The notes: generated by a model not told the origin, from the letters alone. DNA of 64,000 bases from Camellia lanceoleosa (GCA_025200525.1 CM045761.1:95332182-95396181); one strand, 5' to 3'; shown: positions 45,041 to 56,999, counted from the stretch's first letter. Made by a program: numbers and translations.

Positions 45041-46690
45041 AAGGTAAGATTACCCGTTATCGATAAGGTCTTGAATTTCATGGCGTAGCGTAACCTAGCA
45101 GTGGGGTGTCGTGACCATCTTTCTTTGGTGAAACGCCTAATATTTGGCGGGTTATAGTTAGGAGGAAGTTTTTACGGTAGGGGCCTCGGCTCGGGGCTTC
45201 AGTGCCCTTTCTTGATCAACACCCCGAGCTTTGGATAGGGGCATATAGAGTGGAGCGAAAGTTGGTGTTTGGGTGGGTATTTGGTTGTTTGTGGGTTGCT
45301 CCGGGACGCACCGGAAAATGGCGAGGCGCTGTATTTCTTTGTGAGGGGTTGGTGGTGACCATGCTTACTTCCTGGGTTCTTGCAGTTGATGTGCCACTCG
45401 GGCCTGCATTGTTGCTTCGGTTGAATGTCATGGGGTTGCTCCGGTCTTGATCAAACAGACCTTCATCGCATCCTCAATCTGCATCCCCATATCATGCGGT
45501 CTGCGAAGGTAGGGAAGGAACTACAATCATCTTCTTCATTAACCCGGTTGAAGATTGCGCACAATCATCCGGATTTGGTCTCTGTCCGTGGGCCTTAAGG
45601 TCATCATCGATGCTTTCGCCCTCCATCAGTTCTGAACTGAAAGACCCTCATTAGGCTCTTGCCTAGTTGTCTCACGATCACGTGTAGTAATCTCACTCTG
45701 TGTTGTATGAATCTTTAGCGATAAAGGCCTCGGCCATTTCGTCCCAACTTATCTTAATGTCATCATCTAGCTTGGAATACCATGCGGATGCTACACTGAC
45801 GGTCCGACCAAAGCGAGACAACCACGGAGCCTCGAGGCCCATCGGCCTTAGAACGTCCGAAACGATCTTAAGTGTACCATAGGGTCCCCGGACCCATCAA
45901 ATCGATCAATATGAGGCATCTTGAATCTGTCGGGCAGCATCACAGCTGCATCAGTATAACCATCTTCAATATTGGGGATAGTCTTGACCCCTTGAGATCT
46001 CTTGAATAACTTTTCAAGCTTGCTTAATTTGAGTGCGGTGGGGTCAGCCTCGAACTCAAAGGGAGAGTCAGGTAGATTGGTGGGTGTTTTTGATAGCTGA
46101 GGTTGAATTTGAGGTAGGGTCGGAGGTGGGGGTGGTCCCGTGGGCAGCCTATGTCGATCTGAACATTGGTCGTCTCCCGGCGTTAGGAACTCTGGTGGGG
46201 AGGAGTGCAGTCTTGGCAGATGCTCCGGTTTGCTGTTCTAGCCTGGCAATTGTCTCTGCCTGTTCTCTTTACCCGTGGCTTTGTTACTGGCGAAATGCAC
46301 TGTCGAGACGGCGTCTTCTTTGCATTGCTTTCATACTCTCTTGAAGGTGGCGCACCATCTCCTCCAAAGCTGGTCATATTATCTGATACGGTTGGATTCT
46401 TGGTATAAATTCCCTCTCTGTTGGTGACACAAAACCTCGATCTCTAATGAGCACGAATTGGGGTAGACAAAGCCCTCTGGGTATTGTTGTCTTGATGCCC
46501 TCTGCCTTCTTGACTTCCGTTTAGTGACGGGGTAGCGAGTAGTACCTGCTTGGTTGTCGTCTATCGAGATCCTCGGATCAAAGAAGTCGACGGACCTCGA
46601 CCCGGTGCTTGGGGAATATCTATCGGATCGGTAGCAATTGTGCTCAACTACCTAATGAAAAGATAAATAAAAGCGTATAAATAAGCAGAC
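45041..46690 (-). pseudogene. gag (element E), broken
   Basis: Gag of the minus-strand element. The N-terminal coiled-coil, the Gag core (near 45760-45520) and the zinc-knuckle area (45145-45080) can each be recognised from the better copy in element D, but no frame covers more than a small part. The start region shares TTGAGCACAATTGCTACCGA with element D at 62694. Confidence 0.65.
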
Positions 46691-47359
46691 AATCGGACGA
46701 CATAGCGTATAAAGTAAATAAACACACAACACTGCGATTGGTATTTAAGAATTATAAGCGGTCGAATCTTTGAATACCTTTGTTTCTCAACCCGATTCTT
46801 GATCACGAACCATTGCCCCTAGGCACGAATCGATACCCACAGACAAGCGATTCCCAAAACAACGATCTTGATACCCTCGGGCACGATACTTAAACTTGCA
46901 AAGCGATCTGTATGTCCCTGCGAGTCACACTCTAAAGCACATAGCAATTACATGAGAACCAAAACATCCCTATGTTTGGGTAGGGTTTCCCCTGTCCTAT
47001 TTTGTCGAGCTAGGGTTTCACTACGCCTTGGCGGTTTCAAACAACCTAAATCGGGTAAGCAACTTTGTCCTAGTTTGGAATGGTCACTATGGATTCCGAC
47101 TATGCAACTAGGTCGAATGGTCAAAAGGGTGCCCGGTAAAGCAGGGTTTGTGTTCCATCTTGGCGAGCATAGCCGGTCGACCTTATGGACATGCCTTGAC
47201 AAGACAAGCCTCCGACAAACCGTTCGGGAATAGCGGATGACCAACACGGTGTCCTAGGCGCACCAATGCACATGCAAAAAGAAACACATAAGTGAAATCA
47301 AAACAGGATATCACGAGTTCGAGTCAAGCTCTCTAAACTCCCCAGTGATCGCTTGAAGC
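46691..47359 (-). other. Leader and primer-binding site (element E)
   Basis: No gene. Next to the LTR end the minus strand reads GCTTCAAGCGATCACTGGGG (47359-47340), an altered form of the primer-binding region CTTCTGGCGAC...CTGGGG. The rest is homologous to 62701-63413. Confidence 0.55.
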
Positions 47360-48639
47360 TGTAGCAACGCATGAGGACCTCGGCTCTGACTCGCACTCTT
47401 TAAAGTTTTTGTCGCGGTACAAAATCTGAACAACTGAGTCCACCTCTGGCAAATTGTTCTGAGAAAAACTGATTTTTGAAAAGAAGTGCCAAACATGGAC
47501 TGCTTTGCCAGATTACAGAGTCGCCACCTAAATATTTTTAAAAGGAATTTAGGAAAACCGACTCGGTGCCAAAGGCCACGTGTCCGTCATCACCAAAGTG
47601 ACTTGGCTCGGGAGCTTAGATGCGATCGGGAAGGTCGACTATGAGCACCCCCTTTCGCCGGTCGAACCGGCCTCTACTAAGTGATATACATTTTTGAAAA
47701 CTTTATGCGTTCTTATTCCGGTTATTAGCCTAGAATTACTATGTTATGCGCCTGACAAACAAGTATAGACTAGATCGCCTAATTTGGGAACAAACATTGC
47801 ATATCCGTTTTGTCTCGGCGTGTTTAGATGTTGCTACTACTTAAGTAGACTAAAATCACAGTTCAATGAGTACTTCCAACTTAAGCAATCCAACCTCCAC
47901 CCGAGCATTCATACAGTTTATCATGTAAGCATTTAGCGCATGGTAATCCTCTTGTCATGGCAACACCCACCGCATGCGGTATGCTAAAGCATAAAAGCTC
48001 ACCTAGTACTCGCGCCAAAACAATAAACTAGTTAGCAAAACAATGCATGACCTAGTTCATGTTAAGTGGCTAATGCAACACGAGCAAAAATGCGATTAAG
48101 CGGGGCTCGGCTATCCTAAGCATGGTATATGAAATGCTATCACATAGCACGTATTCAATTTTGGAATTTGAAAATTGCAATGCGGTTTGTATGATGTCTG
48201 CGAGCAGGTGCATGTAAACAAATGCATGGATGCGCATGCATTGCATAAGGTATGCTAATTTAAAATGCCTAATCTACCCTTTGGCGGGTAAATAAAAGGG
48301 TTAGAAAGAAGCGGGGGTTGGAAGACATCGTCACACTCACCCACACTTATTACATTTTGCCCTCACTCGGAGGGACGAATAAATAAATATCTGAGGCCGA
48401 AGAATAAATGAATAAATAAATTATTACAAATTCTAATTACCAAAATTAAATTAAACAAATAAATTAAATGGAGCCTCGCACTGCCTCGGAATCTTGTGAA
48501 TGATGCATGCTCGTCGCGACTACTTGGAAAACTGTGCCATAGCATTGCGACCATTTTCTTGTCCTGCCTCTCCAAAAATTCCCAAAATTAGGAATCGTCC
48601 CAAGTGATGCGAAATGCCCCACCGGCTAGGCGGTGTAGT

Positions 48640-48735
48640 CATCGGCTTCTTCTGATGTGGCCATTTGAGCTTTTAAATTATCGGCACAAAAATAGTGCGG
48701 TCGGCACTATTTTATGCCGGTCGTGAAAATCCTGC
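48640..48735. repeat. CGGCAC palindromic cassette in D/E LTR, first
   Basis: Half-sites TCGGCACAAAAATAGTGCGG and TCGGCACTATTTTATGCCGG, inverted with respect to each other. Same design as the GGCC cassettes (GC-rich half-sites around a short AT spacer) but a different core. Confidence 0.6.
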
Positions 48736-50487
48736 GGCCAGAGCAATGACAGCAGAGGCAAAATGCATAGGCATGGTTTTTGGGCAAATGTGAGCATGTC
48801 CAACCCCTCCTATCATGTCAAGGGACTCAAGGGGATGGCTCTTGGTTCTAGGGCTATCAATTGTGCATTTGATGCATGATAGCCTAAGGAACCAAGATTG
48901 CTCATTTAATGTAAATATGCATGCAACACAACAAATGAATACTAAGTCCCTATCATGTGGAAATCAAGGGCCTTAGTGACCAAGGATTGAGATGAGTTAC
49001 ACCACTTGAAATGTGAACTCCCTCAATCCTAGGCAACTTGACAACCCCAAACCAAGCTATGAGATGCAAGTATGCAAGCAAGGCTCAAATGCAATGCAAC
49101 CTATTATTTTAAGCATGCAAAGAGCTAAAGTATGTAGGATGCAAATGGCATGCAAGATGAGCCAATTAAACATGGGACTAACAAGCACACATTTGAGGCT
49201 ACATTAACCAAGCAAGCAACAATCATGACATAAGCATGCAACAATGGACTTAAGCCATAGAGGGCAGCCCTCAAGCTCCCAAAAATCAGTGGCAAACCAA
49301 GCCTCTCAACATGATCAAAATGCCACACAAGCATGCTTATTCAATGGGCCCAAGTCTAGGACACCAAAGAGAGTAACTTGACATCATTCATACAACCACT
49401 CATGGCATGCATTCAACAAACAAAAAAACAGATTTTAAGCATGTGGAATGACACCCAAATCCCCTCATGGCACCCCCAAAAATACCCTAGTCATGGAAGC
49501 ATGCACAATGCTCTTTTAAGGCATAAAAGACCACCATTCTAAAGCATGAAGGAGATGATAAATGGAAGTATTTGAACATGAAATGGGGACTGAAATACCA
49601 CCTATAATGATGCCAAATCATTAGATCAAAACAAGATAAGCATGCTAGGACTTCATACAAACAAGGCCTACAAGCCAATATGCAAGACAACCACCTCAAA
49701 CACACCAAACATGGCAAAATCGTTGGCTCCAGACCCTCTAACATGGCAAAATAATACTAGTATCTTCATGAAACTAAGCCTAAACATGCAAGAGTCAAAA
49801 CCTCAAAACATGGCATACAAGAGAGCATTTCAAAGGAGGTATAGGAAGCATGTTAGAGGCTACAATTCAACCAAAAGCAGAGATCAAACATGACCTAAAA
49901 CAGCCCCAAAAGCCTTGAAATGAAGCAAAATGCAAACATGGAGAAATGATATACTATAAGCCAAAACAAAGGCCAACCAAAGGACCAAAGGGAGAGGGTG
50001 TCCCTCCCTTAGATGAGGCACGAAAATATCATCCTCACCACTGAAAACTCACTGGTTTTCGGTGGTGAAAAATCAAGAACACCAAAATAGGGAGGCCTAA
50101 GAAAAAAGGCACCAAGAGGGCCAAACAAGGCTTAAAGTGATAAGTCTTAACTCAAACCATAAAATGACCTTAATGAAAGTTCAAGAACAAGTAAAAACAA
50201 GACTTTTTATGTTAAACACAAATCCAAAAACACAAAGTAAAGAGGGTAGAAATAGATTGCAAGAATGGGGAATCTAAAGCAACAAGCTTACCCTTGAAGA
50301 ACCAATGAAGAGCAATTGGTCCAGCCCTCTCCAAGTGATCAAAACCAGTCCAAAATCACTCAAAACAAACCTCCAAGTCTTCCAATCTCGGAGCTAGGTG
50401 TAATAGTGTGTGTAATGGTGCAAAAGTAAGACAAAACTCACTATTTGGGGCCTAAAACACACACAAGAGGAGAGAGAGGAAATATAG

Positions 50488-50495
50488 ATATATAT
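50488..50495 (-). promoter_or_regulatory. TATA box of the D/E LTR
   Basis: ATATATAT within CCATATATATCTATATTTCC on the minus strand, followed by CTCTCTCTCC, the same TATA plus CT-leader layout as LTR1 and LTR2. Confidence 0.55.
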
Positions 50496-50824
50496 GGATG
50501 TATATCGGAGAGTATATGTATAATCTCTGGTTCTTGACCTAAAGTTGCTAACCCTTGAGCAAGGGGATGAATGGTGTTTAAATAGGCAATATACAAGCCA
50601 AGACTTAATGGCTAAGTAAGGCCAAAAGGTTCAAAAGAGGTGAGGAGGGTCTTGGCTTCTAAAGGAAGCCAATCTGGTGCCAAGCTTCCCAAGCTTGGCC
50701 AAAATCAAGCTTCTAGAAGCTTAAAAGGGTTCAAAGGGCAAAGGGTGCAATGCTACATGCAGGGGAGGTGATGGTGTAATCCAGGGCACACGGTGGCATG
50801 CACCATCCTCATAGGGATTGAGGA

Positions 50825-50945
50825 GGTCACTTGGTGGCAAAAACAATCACCGGCACAAAAATGTGCGGCGTGATGAAGTGCCGATCGGCCTTTGTATTCT
50901 AAGAAAATAGTGCGATGACACCGATAAAGGGCGGTGATCAAGTGG
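50825..50945. repeat. CGGCAC palindromic cassette in D/E LTR, second
   Basis: CCGGCACAAAAATGTGCGGC, GTGCCGATCGGCC and a decayed third half-site, in the 5' part of the LTR upstream of nothing recognisable. A third cassette of this type is at 53040-53130. Confidence 0.6.
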
Positions 50946-51164
50946 GGCCGGTAGGTCTGGGGATGGCTAACAAGCCTTCCCCTACCCTCAAATAAGCAGA
51001 CACAAGTCTTGGTGGAAAACCAAGCGCAGAACAAACCGATTAAGAGATCACGAGGTGCAGCGGCCGGGACCTCCGGGAACTCAAGCGAACACAAACATGG
51101 ATAATCACCGGGTGTTCAGCGGTGATGTCCAAGTCTTGAGGACGGTCAAAAATGGGGTGTCTGA

Positions 51165-51179
51165 TTTGCCCTCTTTGTG
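51165..51179 (-). other. Polypurine tract (element D)
   Basis: CACAAAGAGGGCAAA on the minus strand directly before the LTR start. Confidence 0.7.
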
Positions 51180-51609
51180 AACTCGGAAGTCATAACAATG
51201 GCGTGAGTGAATGTCAAAGCCGAGCGACCCATCTTTGACAAAGTAGAAGACTTGGACAATCATACAAAACAAGTAAGGTATCTTGAAGGCGGGGCAAAAT
51301 ACTGGCGAAAATGCAAGCGGGCATAACTTATGATCATGCAAAGAAATGTAATGAAGCACACATCACGGCGGTTATAAGCTAACATGCAGCGATCTACACT
51401 ACAATGTAGAAAGGATGTAAGAGAATTATGCAATTCTCAATCGTCTCAACTCGGGAAATACAATACTGCGGCGGTTAAATCGGTTTCACCGACCTCAAAT
51501 GAGCCGTACATACAATATCATGCTGAAAAGAAAACAAACTTAACGGTATGGTGCGTTAGCAATATCCATGACAATGCAATCGACGGTCGTGACAAGCATA
51601 TTCGGTGTA
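51180..51609 (-). other. Unique end of the 3' untranslated region (element D)
   Basis: No gene. Minus strand reads GTCAAAGATGGGTCGCTCGG then CTTTGACATTCACTCACGCC, homologous to the segment before the PPT of element B. Confidence 0.6.
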
Positions 51610-52258
51610 TATATAGAAAAGTGTGATTGAACACATGTAAGTAAAAGCAAAACGCATACAAAGCAATGTGTAAGGTAATTGAACACATATCGGTAAAAGC
51701 AAAACGCATACAATGCAATGTGTATAAAGAAGGTAATTGAACACATGTCGATAAAGCAAAACGCATACAATGCAATGTGTATAAAGAAGGTAATTGAACA
51801 CATGTCGATTAAAAGCAAAAGCATACAATGCAATGTGTATAAAGAAGGTAATTGAACACATGTCATTAAAGCAAAACGCATACAATGCAATGTGTATAAA
51901 GAAGGTAATTGAACACATGTCGATAAAAGCAAAAGCATATACAATGCAATGTGTATAAAGAAGGTAATTGAACACATGTCATTAAAAGCAAAAGCACGCA
52001 TACAATGCAATGTGTATAAAAAGGTAATTGAACACATGTCGATAAAAGCAAAAGCACGCATACAATGCAATGTGTATAAAGGTAATTGAACACATGTCGG
52101 TAAAAGCAAAACGCATACAATGCAATGTGTATAAGAGGTAATTGAACACATGTCAGTAAAGCAAAGCACGCATACAATGCAATGTGTATAAAAGGTAATT
52201 GAACACATGTCAGTAAAGCAAAGCACGCATACAATGCAATGTGTATAGAAGGTAATTG
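51610..52258 (-). repeat. 58-base tandem array, 11 copies
   Basis: The marker GAACACATGT recurs at 51629, 51681, 51739, 51796, 51854, 51911, 51970, 52030, 52089, 52144 and 52201, a period of 52-60 bases. Units carry AAAGCAAAACGCATACAATG and GTGTATAAAGAAGGTAATT. The 278-codon minus-strand frame over the array is only the repeat read as protein. The position, just upstream of the PPT, matches the arrays of element B, but the unit is unrelated. Confidence 0.9.
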
Positions 52259-53238
52259 AAATTGAGCATATTAAAACATGATATTGAGATGCAACATATT
52301 GTAACACAGTATGATTTGAAAGCGACTTCTTTTGAAACTCACAAGATATAAAAGGATACGAGAAGGCGTCCTTCACATGTTAGAGCATCGCTCACAAAAG
52401 TCGGGGCTTGAACTCAACTCGAAGATCCATTAACATTCGAAGTGCACTTTCCGCCTTTGTTCTTGAGTGATGAAGGAATTGATTACCGCAAACCCGAACG
52501 CAGCGCGGAGGTGTTACGACTATGAAGGGAGGTTCACGGCATTCAACCCGGACATTTTGCTTTACATTCCTTTTCATTAGTTGTTTAAGCACATTACCTT
52601 TGCCTCGAGCGGTTTTATGTTCCTTTGAAATTGCGAGTTTTACAAAAACACGTGGCGAAAATGAAACGGCTATTTGCTTGAAAAGGTATTGCACTTGTGT
52701 GCATCGCGCCATAAGGCATCACATGACAATGTGAATGAAATTGAAGCTGTTGTTTGAAAGCAGGGCATCGCATCGTAATAACGGTAGTGAACCAACTTAC
52801 AACTCGATAAGCAAAACAAAGACTCGACAGACTAGCCAAGTGCAAGTGCAACTTGATAGACAAAGCAAAGACTTAAAGAGAGTGACATACAACTCGATAA
52901 GCAAATATGCAACAATTCGATAAACAAATACAGCGATTGAGGAATCAATCCTTGGGAGAATCTTTGGAAGTGGTGGAATTCCCCAATATTGACATAAAAA
53001 GCTTGGAAGAAATAGGGGAAGACCATCGGCAACAAAAGTGTCACCGGCGAGGATAATGGTCATCGGCACATTATTGGTCGGTCGGCACAAAATTATGGCG
53101 GTCGGCACTATATATCTTGCCGATCGGTGTAGGCTATCTGCACCATGAGAATGTTGACATGTGTCCTCCACTCAACCTTATCCTCTTCAAAAGGGTCTCA
53201 ACCGTGGTTCTCTTCATTTCAACAACGATTTACTCCAA
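52259..53238. other. Gene-free region upstream of DUF7745-like gene (element D)
   Basis: No PMD sequence is found between the array and the DUF7745-like gene, so element D lacks the PMD gene of element B. Contains a CGGCAC cassette (53040-53130: TCGGCACATTATTGGTCGG, TCGGCACAAAATTATGGCGG, TCGGCACTATATATCTTGCC) 110-200 bases before the ATG. Confidence 0.55.
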
Positions 53239-54476
53239 ATGGAAGCATTTCTTGCCCAAAATCTTGCAACTTGGATTAACAACTTGGATGGCTCGGAAAA
53301 ATGAATTTCAGGGCTTTTGGCATAACGCACTATTCACTTTGCGCCATACTCATTGCATTTTCATTCCTCCATGCCGCACGGTTTTGGAATCGGTAACACA
53401 TGTCTTTAGCTTTAGCGGGCAAGAGATGTGTCCCACTTTCGAACTTCAAGCTTTAATGGAATCTAACATGACGAGGAGATTCTCCTCAACCGTTTTGGCC
53501 ATGCCCAAGCCTTAGGACAAATGTGTGGGCTCTCAATACCCGATGCTCGTTCTTTGATTTGTGGCGGGACATTAGATGTTCGAGCTTGTCTGTCGTTTTT
53601 ACGAGACCGGTGATCGTGGCGACCATCGTGGCAAGGTTTTTCGGCACGCCCTTTGTCTATGCATATTGTCCCATTTTACATTAGTCTCCGACTCGGAGGA
53701 ATCGGTGTCCGATTGATTGAAGTTGCCCAAGGTTTGAAAGAGGGCAAGAGCTGCATTGCCATGGTCTGGTGAGACTCTATTGGGCTTAAGCGCCTTTTAT
53801 CGTCGAGAGCGATCAGATTAGCGAGAGTCCACTATTCTGCGGTAATGTTTCCCACCCATTTTGCATTTTATATTTGCTCACATCACTCGGCCCTCGGGCT
53901 CGATTTTTCTCCTAAAACCCTTTTCTCACTTTTTCTCTCATCGTACATCTCTCTATTCTTTATTCTCTCATTTTTCATCCCTCCCGGTGTGGTTAATGGA
54001 TAAATTGAAGGTCGTGGACTCTTGTCCTGCATACTCGGCTTCATGGCTATTTCTTGAGCAACGCTGGTTAGCGCCCTTAGCGAGGTTGGTGGTTTGAATG
54101 GATGTGTAGTTTGTCCATGAACCGCATTGCTTGGCGGTGCCCTTGGCTCAATCTTCCGATGATGAGTTCTGACATGACCCGTCGGCCGGGATCAATTGAT
54201 TGGCTTGACTCACTGTGTCTTCTACTTCCCCTTCGTATCTTGCGCGATTTGGTCATGATCGGACACATCCACGGAAGGATAGAGTATCCATTGCATTTCG
54301 ATTCGGTGCCTGGTGGCGGTATGCCTGACATGGAGGGCGAAGAACTCTGGCCCCGCTCCCACTTTCGGTTGCACTTTGTCGATGAGTGCTTGGATTGGCT
54401 TAATGAAGAGGCACAGAAGGGCCCACTTTGGCGTCGAGAGGCTTCGACCGGCTCACGGGAGGCGCGAGGACATTGA
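53239..54476 (+). pseudogene. Antisense DUF7745-like gene (element D)
   Basis: ATG at 53239 opens MEAFLAQNLATWINNLDG. The next part has THVFSFSGQEMCPTFELQAL (about 53395-53455) and, in changing frames, the QMCGL, RALCLCILSHF-like and RLIEVAQGLKEGKSCIA segments. The second exon starts near 53990 (WLMDKLKVVDSCPAYSASW) and the last open part (54102-54476) reads SIDWLDSLCLLLPLRI, GRIEYPLHFDSVPGGG, HFRLHFVDECLDWLNEEAQ. It lies opposite to the element's gag-pol, immediately beyond integrase. Frameshifts are many; some may be sequence errors. Same family as 21090-22396. Function unknown. Confidence 0.6.
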
Positions 54477-55138
54477 TTTGGCCGTGCCGGATTTATTGCT
54501 TTATCGGTGCTTTCAAGTTTTCTTTATGAATGTAATAAAAAGCAACTTCAATTGTATGCAAGCAAGAGAGCTCTGTTTGAAATCAATGAAATTGAAGGTT
54601 GTGGTCTTGAAAAATTTCCGTTTTGGTCTAGAAATGGTCCTAGTTGTAAAAGATTTATTTGAACAAAGTCATCTTCATTAAAACTTTTCAAAACCATTTT
54701 CGATATGGATCGGGCGGACACGCCCGAAATTTGTCCGAGATGCACAACCCATTCTGCAATTGGAAAATTGCCCTAGTTTGAATAGTACATGACGCATGCA
54801 GCGGAAAGTTGCCCCTAGTCTGAATAACCTTGCAGGAGATTGCGATGAATCTTGATGGACAAAGATGACCGGGATGATCAAATGGACAAAGGCGATCGGA
54901 AAATGTTTATGGGTGAACTTGGGATGAAGTTGCCTCGTATCAATGATGGGAATCAAGCCTTACGTAGTTCAGGCTTGGGTTCACTCAAGTATTTTCACTC
55001 TCCTTTTGCGCTCTAACTTTTGCCAAGGCCGCCCTTTGCGGGTTTTCAACCTTGGGAGCTCGGTTTTTTAATTTTCTAAATTTTTGTGCTCTGTATTTTG
55101 CCTAGGTCGCCCTTCGGGTTTTCGGCCTAGCGAGCCTC
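54477..55138 (-). other. Noncoding region after pol (element D)
   Basis: Homologous in reverse to 20435-21060 (CGCCCTTCGGGTTTTCGGCC, GCGCTCTAACTTTTGCC). No gene. Confidence 0.6.
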
Positions 55139-56500
55139 TCAGAGGTGATATTTCTTGACTTGTCCATGTTGATCGGTTGGGAGAACTCTAGGCCATCTAG
55201 GTCCATCGAACCACAGCTCCACGACCGAGATAGACTTGATGATATAGGGACCAGTCAATTGGAGTGCGAACTTGCCTTGGAGTCGTGGATGGGAGTTCGG
55301 TTGTCTTTGAGCACCAAATCTCCTTCCTTCAAATTCTGGACTTACCCTCCTTGTTAAAAGCCCGGGCGATTCTGCCCTGATAACCTTGGACATGGTACAG
55401 TGCTTTCAGCCTCCTTTCATCGAAGAGCATGAGTTCCTCGAGCCTACTCTGCTGCCAATCTACCTCAGCTATCTGACACTCAGCCAATACTCGCAATGAT
55501 GGAACCTCAATCTCGATTGGTAGAACGGCCTCCATTCCGTAAACCAGTGAATAAGGGGTTGCTCCAGTCGAAGTTCTAATTGAAGTCCGGTAGCCCCACA
55601 GCGGCAACTTGACGGCAACGATCCGATAGGTTTCTACCATTTCTGCGATATGTGTTTAATGTTTTTGTTGGCGGCCTCAAGCTGCTCCGTTGATGCTGCG
55701 GCCCGTCGTGGGCGACTTATGGCGACATTATACTTCTCCAACAAATCAATCACTTCCTTCTTGAAGTGAGAACCATTGTCGAAATGATCTCATTCGGGAC
55801 CCCATCTGCGGCGAGATAATGTTGTTTACGATAAACTTCGCGACATCTGAAGCCTTCAACCTTGCATAAGGCGGGCCTCGACCCACTTTGTGAAGTAATC
55901 TATTGCTACCGGGATATATTCATGTCCATTTGACCCTTCGAATGCAGCTCCAATCACGTCGATTCCCCAAACCGAAGCGGCCATGGCGATGTCATGTTGT
56001 ATAACTTTGATGGCGGGATGTTCATGCGGTTCGCGTGAATCTGGCACTGGTGGCATCCCCGAACAAAGTCGATACAATCTTCCTCCATGGTAGACCAGTA
56101 CTAGCCTTGTCTGAGAATCTTTCGTGCCAGCATCACCCCATTTACATGTGCACCACATTCTCCTCCATGGATGGCCTCCATCGGTAGCTTTGATTCTTGA
56201 CTTCCACATAGCTTGTGCATTCCCGGATGACCTCTTTTGTATAATTTACCCCCGGATGATAAAGCTGAGCGACCATTCTTCTAATTGCCCTTTTATCCTT
56301 GGCATTTGCCCCTAGTGGATATGTCTCCTTCTCCAGAAGTTCCATATGTCGTAATACCAAGGGTTGTTATCTTGCACTTCTTCTATGGCGAGATTGACTC
56401 ATATCTTTGGCGCAAACTTTTGATCAATGATTCTTTGGGCGCATCCGGTTCGAAGCGGGATGTCTATCATAGAAGATAGAGTTGCTAGTGAATCTGCGAA
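55139..56500 (-). pseudogene. Integrase (element D)
   Basis: Integrase in several frames. 56360-56142 carries KETYPLGANAKDKRAIRRMV, the stretch before the zinc domain; 56209-55856 carries ASVWGIDVIGAAFEGSNGHE and YIPVAIDYFTKWVEA with the first catalytic Asp; 55640-55329 is an open C-terminal part with GATPYSLVYGMEAVLPIEIE, RLEELMLFDERRLKALYHV and QGYQGRIARAFNKEGKSRI. It ends VKKYHL before TGA at 55141-55139. The SDNG and Glu region lies around 55850-55640 and is frameshifted. Better preserved than element A's copy. Confidence 0.85.
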
Positions 56501-56599
56501 CTGTTGTTCTCTCTTACTAGGTGAGTGAAACTTAGCTTTTCAAACCGAGGAACTAACAAGTCCGAGTGCGGTGGTAAATTATCATCTTTTCCTCCTTGA

Positions 56600-56930
56600 C
56601 TTTCCGGTCTCCTTTACTTTGAGACACAACTAAGTTCGAATCCCGATAACGTCCAAGCGCCTTGCCCTAGTTCTAGGGCGCTTCGAGCCGCAATGCATGC
56701 CTCGTACTCTGCCTCATTGTTCGAAACTTTGAACCGGAGCTTGAATGCTAAGGGGATACGGGAGTCGTCCGGCGCTATCAGCAACACTCCTATCCCGTAC
56801 CCATATTGATTTGACGCTCCGTCAAAGTACATCGTCCAAGGTTCATCTTCGATGTGCGAGAATATTTTCATCACGGGAATAGGTACTCAAGCGCTTCATC
56901 CTTCAATAGGGTGGTCGACAGGAACTCTGC
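56600..56930 (-). pseudogene. Additional RNase H (aRH) domain, element D
   Basis: Tat-type second RNase H. Open frame 56874-56614 reads EPWTMYFDGASNQYGYGIGV, PDDSRIPLAFKLRFKVSNNE and AEYEACIAARSALELGQG. The first catalytic Asp (MYFDGAS) and the Glu region (NEAEYEAC) are both intact, in contrast to element A. The end after ELGQG looks frameshifted. Confidence 0.8.
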
Positions 56931-56999
56931 CCTTTGCTCTTCCTTTTCTGAGACTTCGCGTCACATACTTGAGATCAAATTAGGAGAACACGACAACCA

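Larger units (their letters stand above)
47360..51164 (-). mobile_element. LTR shared by elements D and E
   Basis: On the minus strand it starts TCAGACACCCCATTTTTGAC at 51164 (TGTAGACACC in other LTRs) after a PPT, and ends GTTGCTACA at 47360 before the leader of element E; about 3.8 kb. It is thus 3' LTR of D and 5' LTR of E. The conserved 3' module (near 47700-47520, with CACGTG at 47578) is present. ORFs in it are not supported. GC-rich cassettes are at 48640-48735 and 50825-50945. Confidence 0.8.

Noticed and set aside
51610..52258. CRISPR-like direct repeats
   Set aside because: No unique spacers between repeats, no cas genes, plant genome; ordinary tandem array.
51540..52376. 278-codon minus-strand frame, Cys/Phe/His-rich
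   Set aside because: It is the 58-base tandem array read as protein; the repeated peptide follows unit length and frame slips between units.
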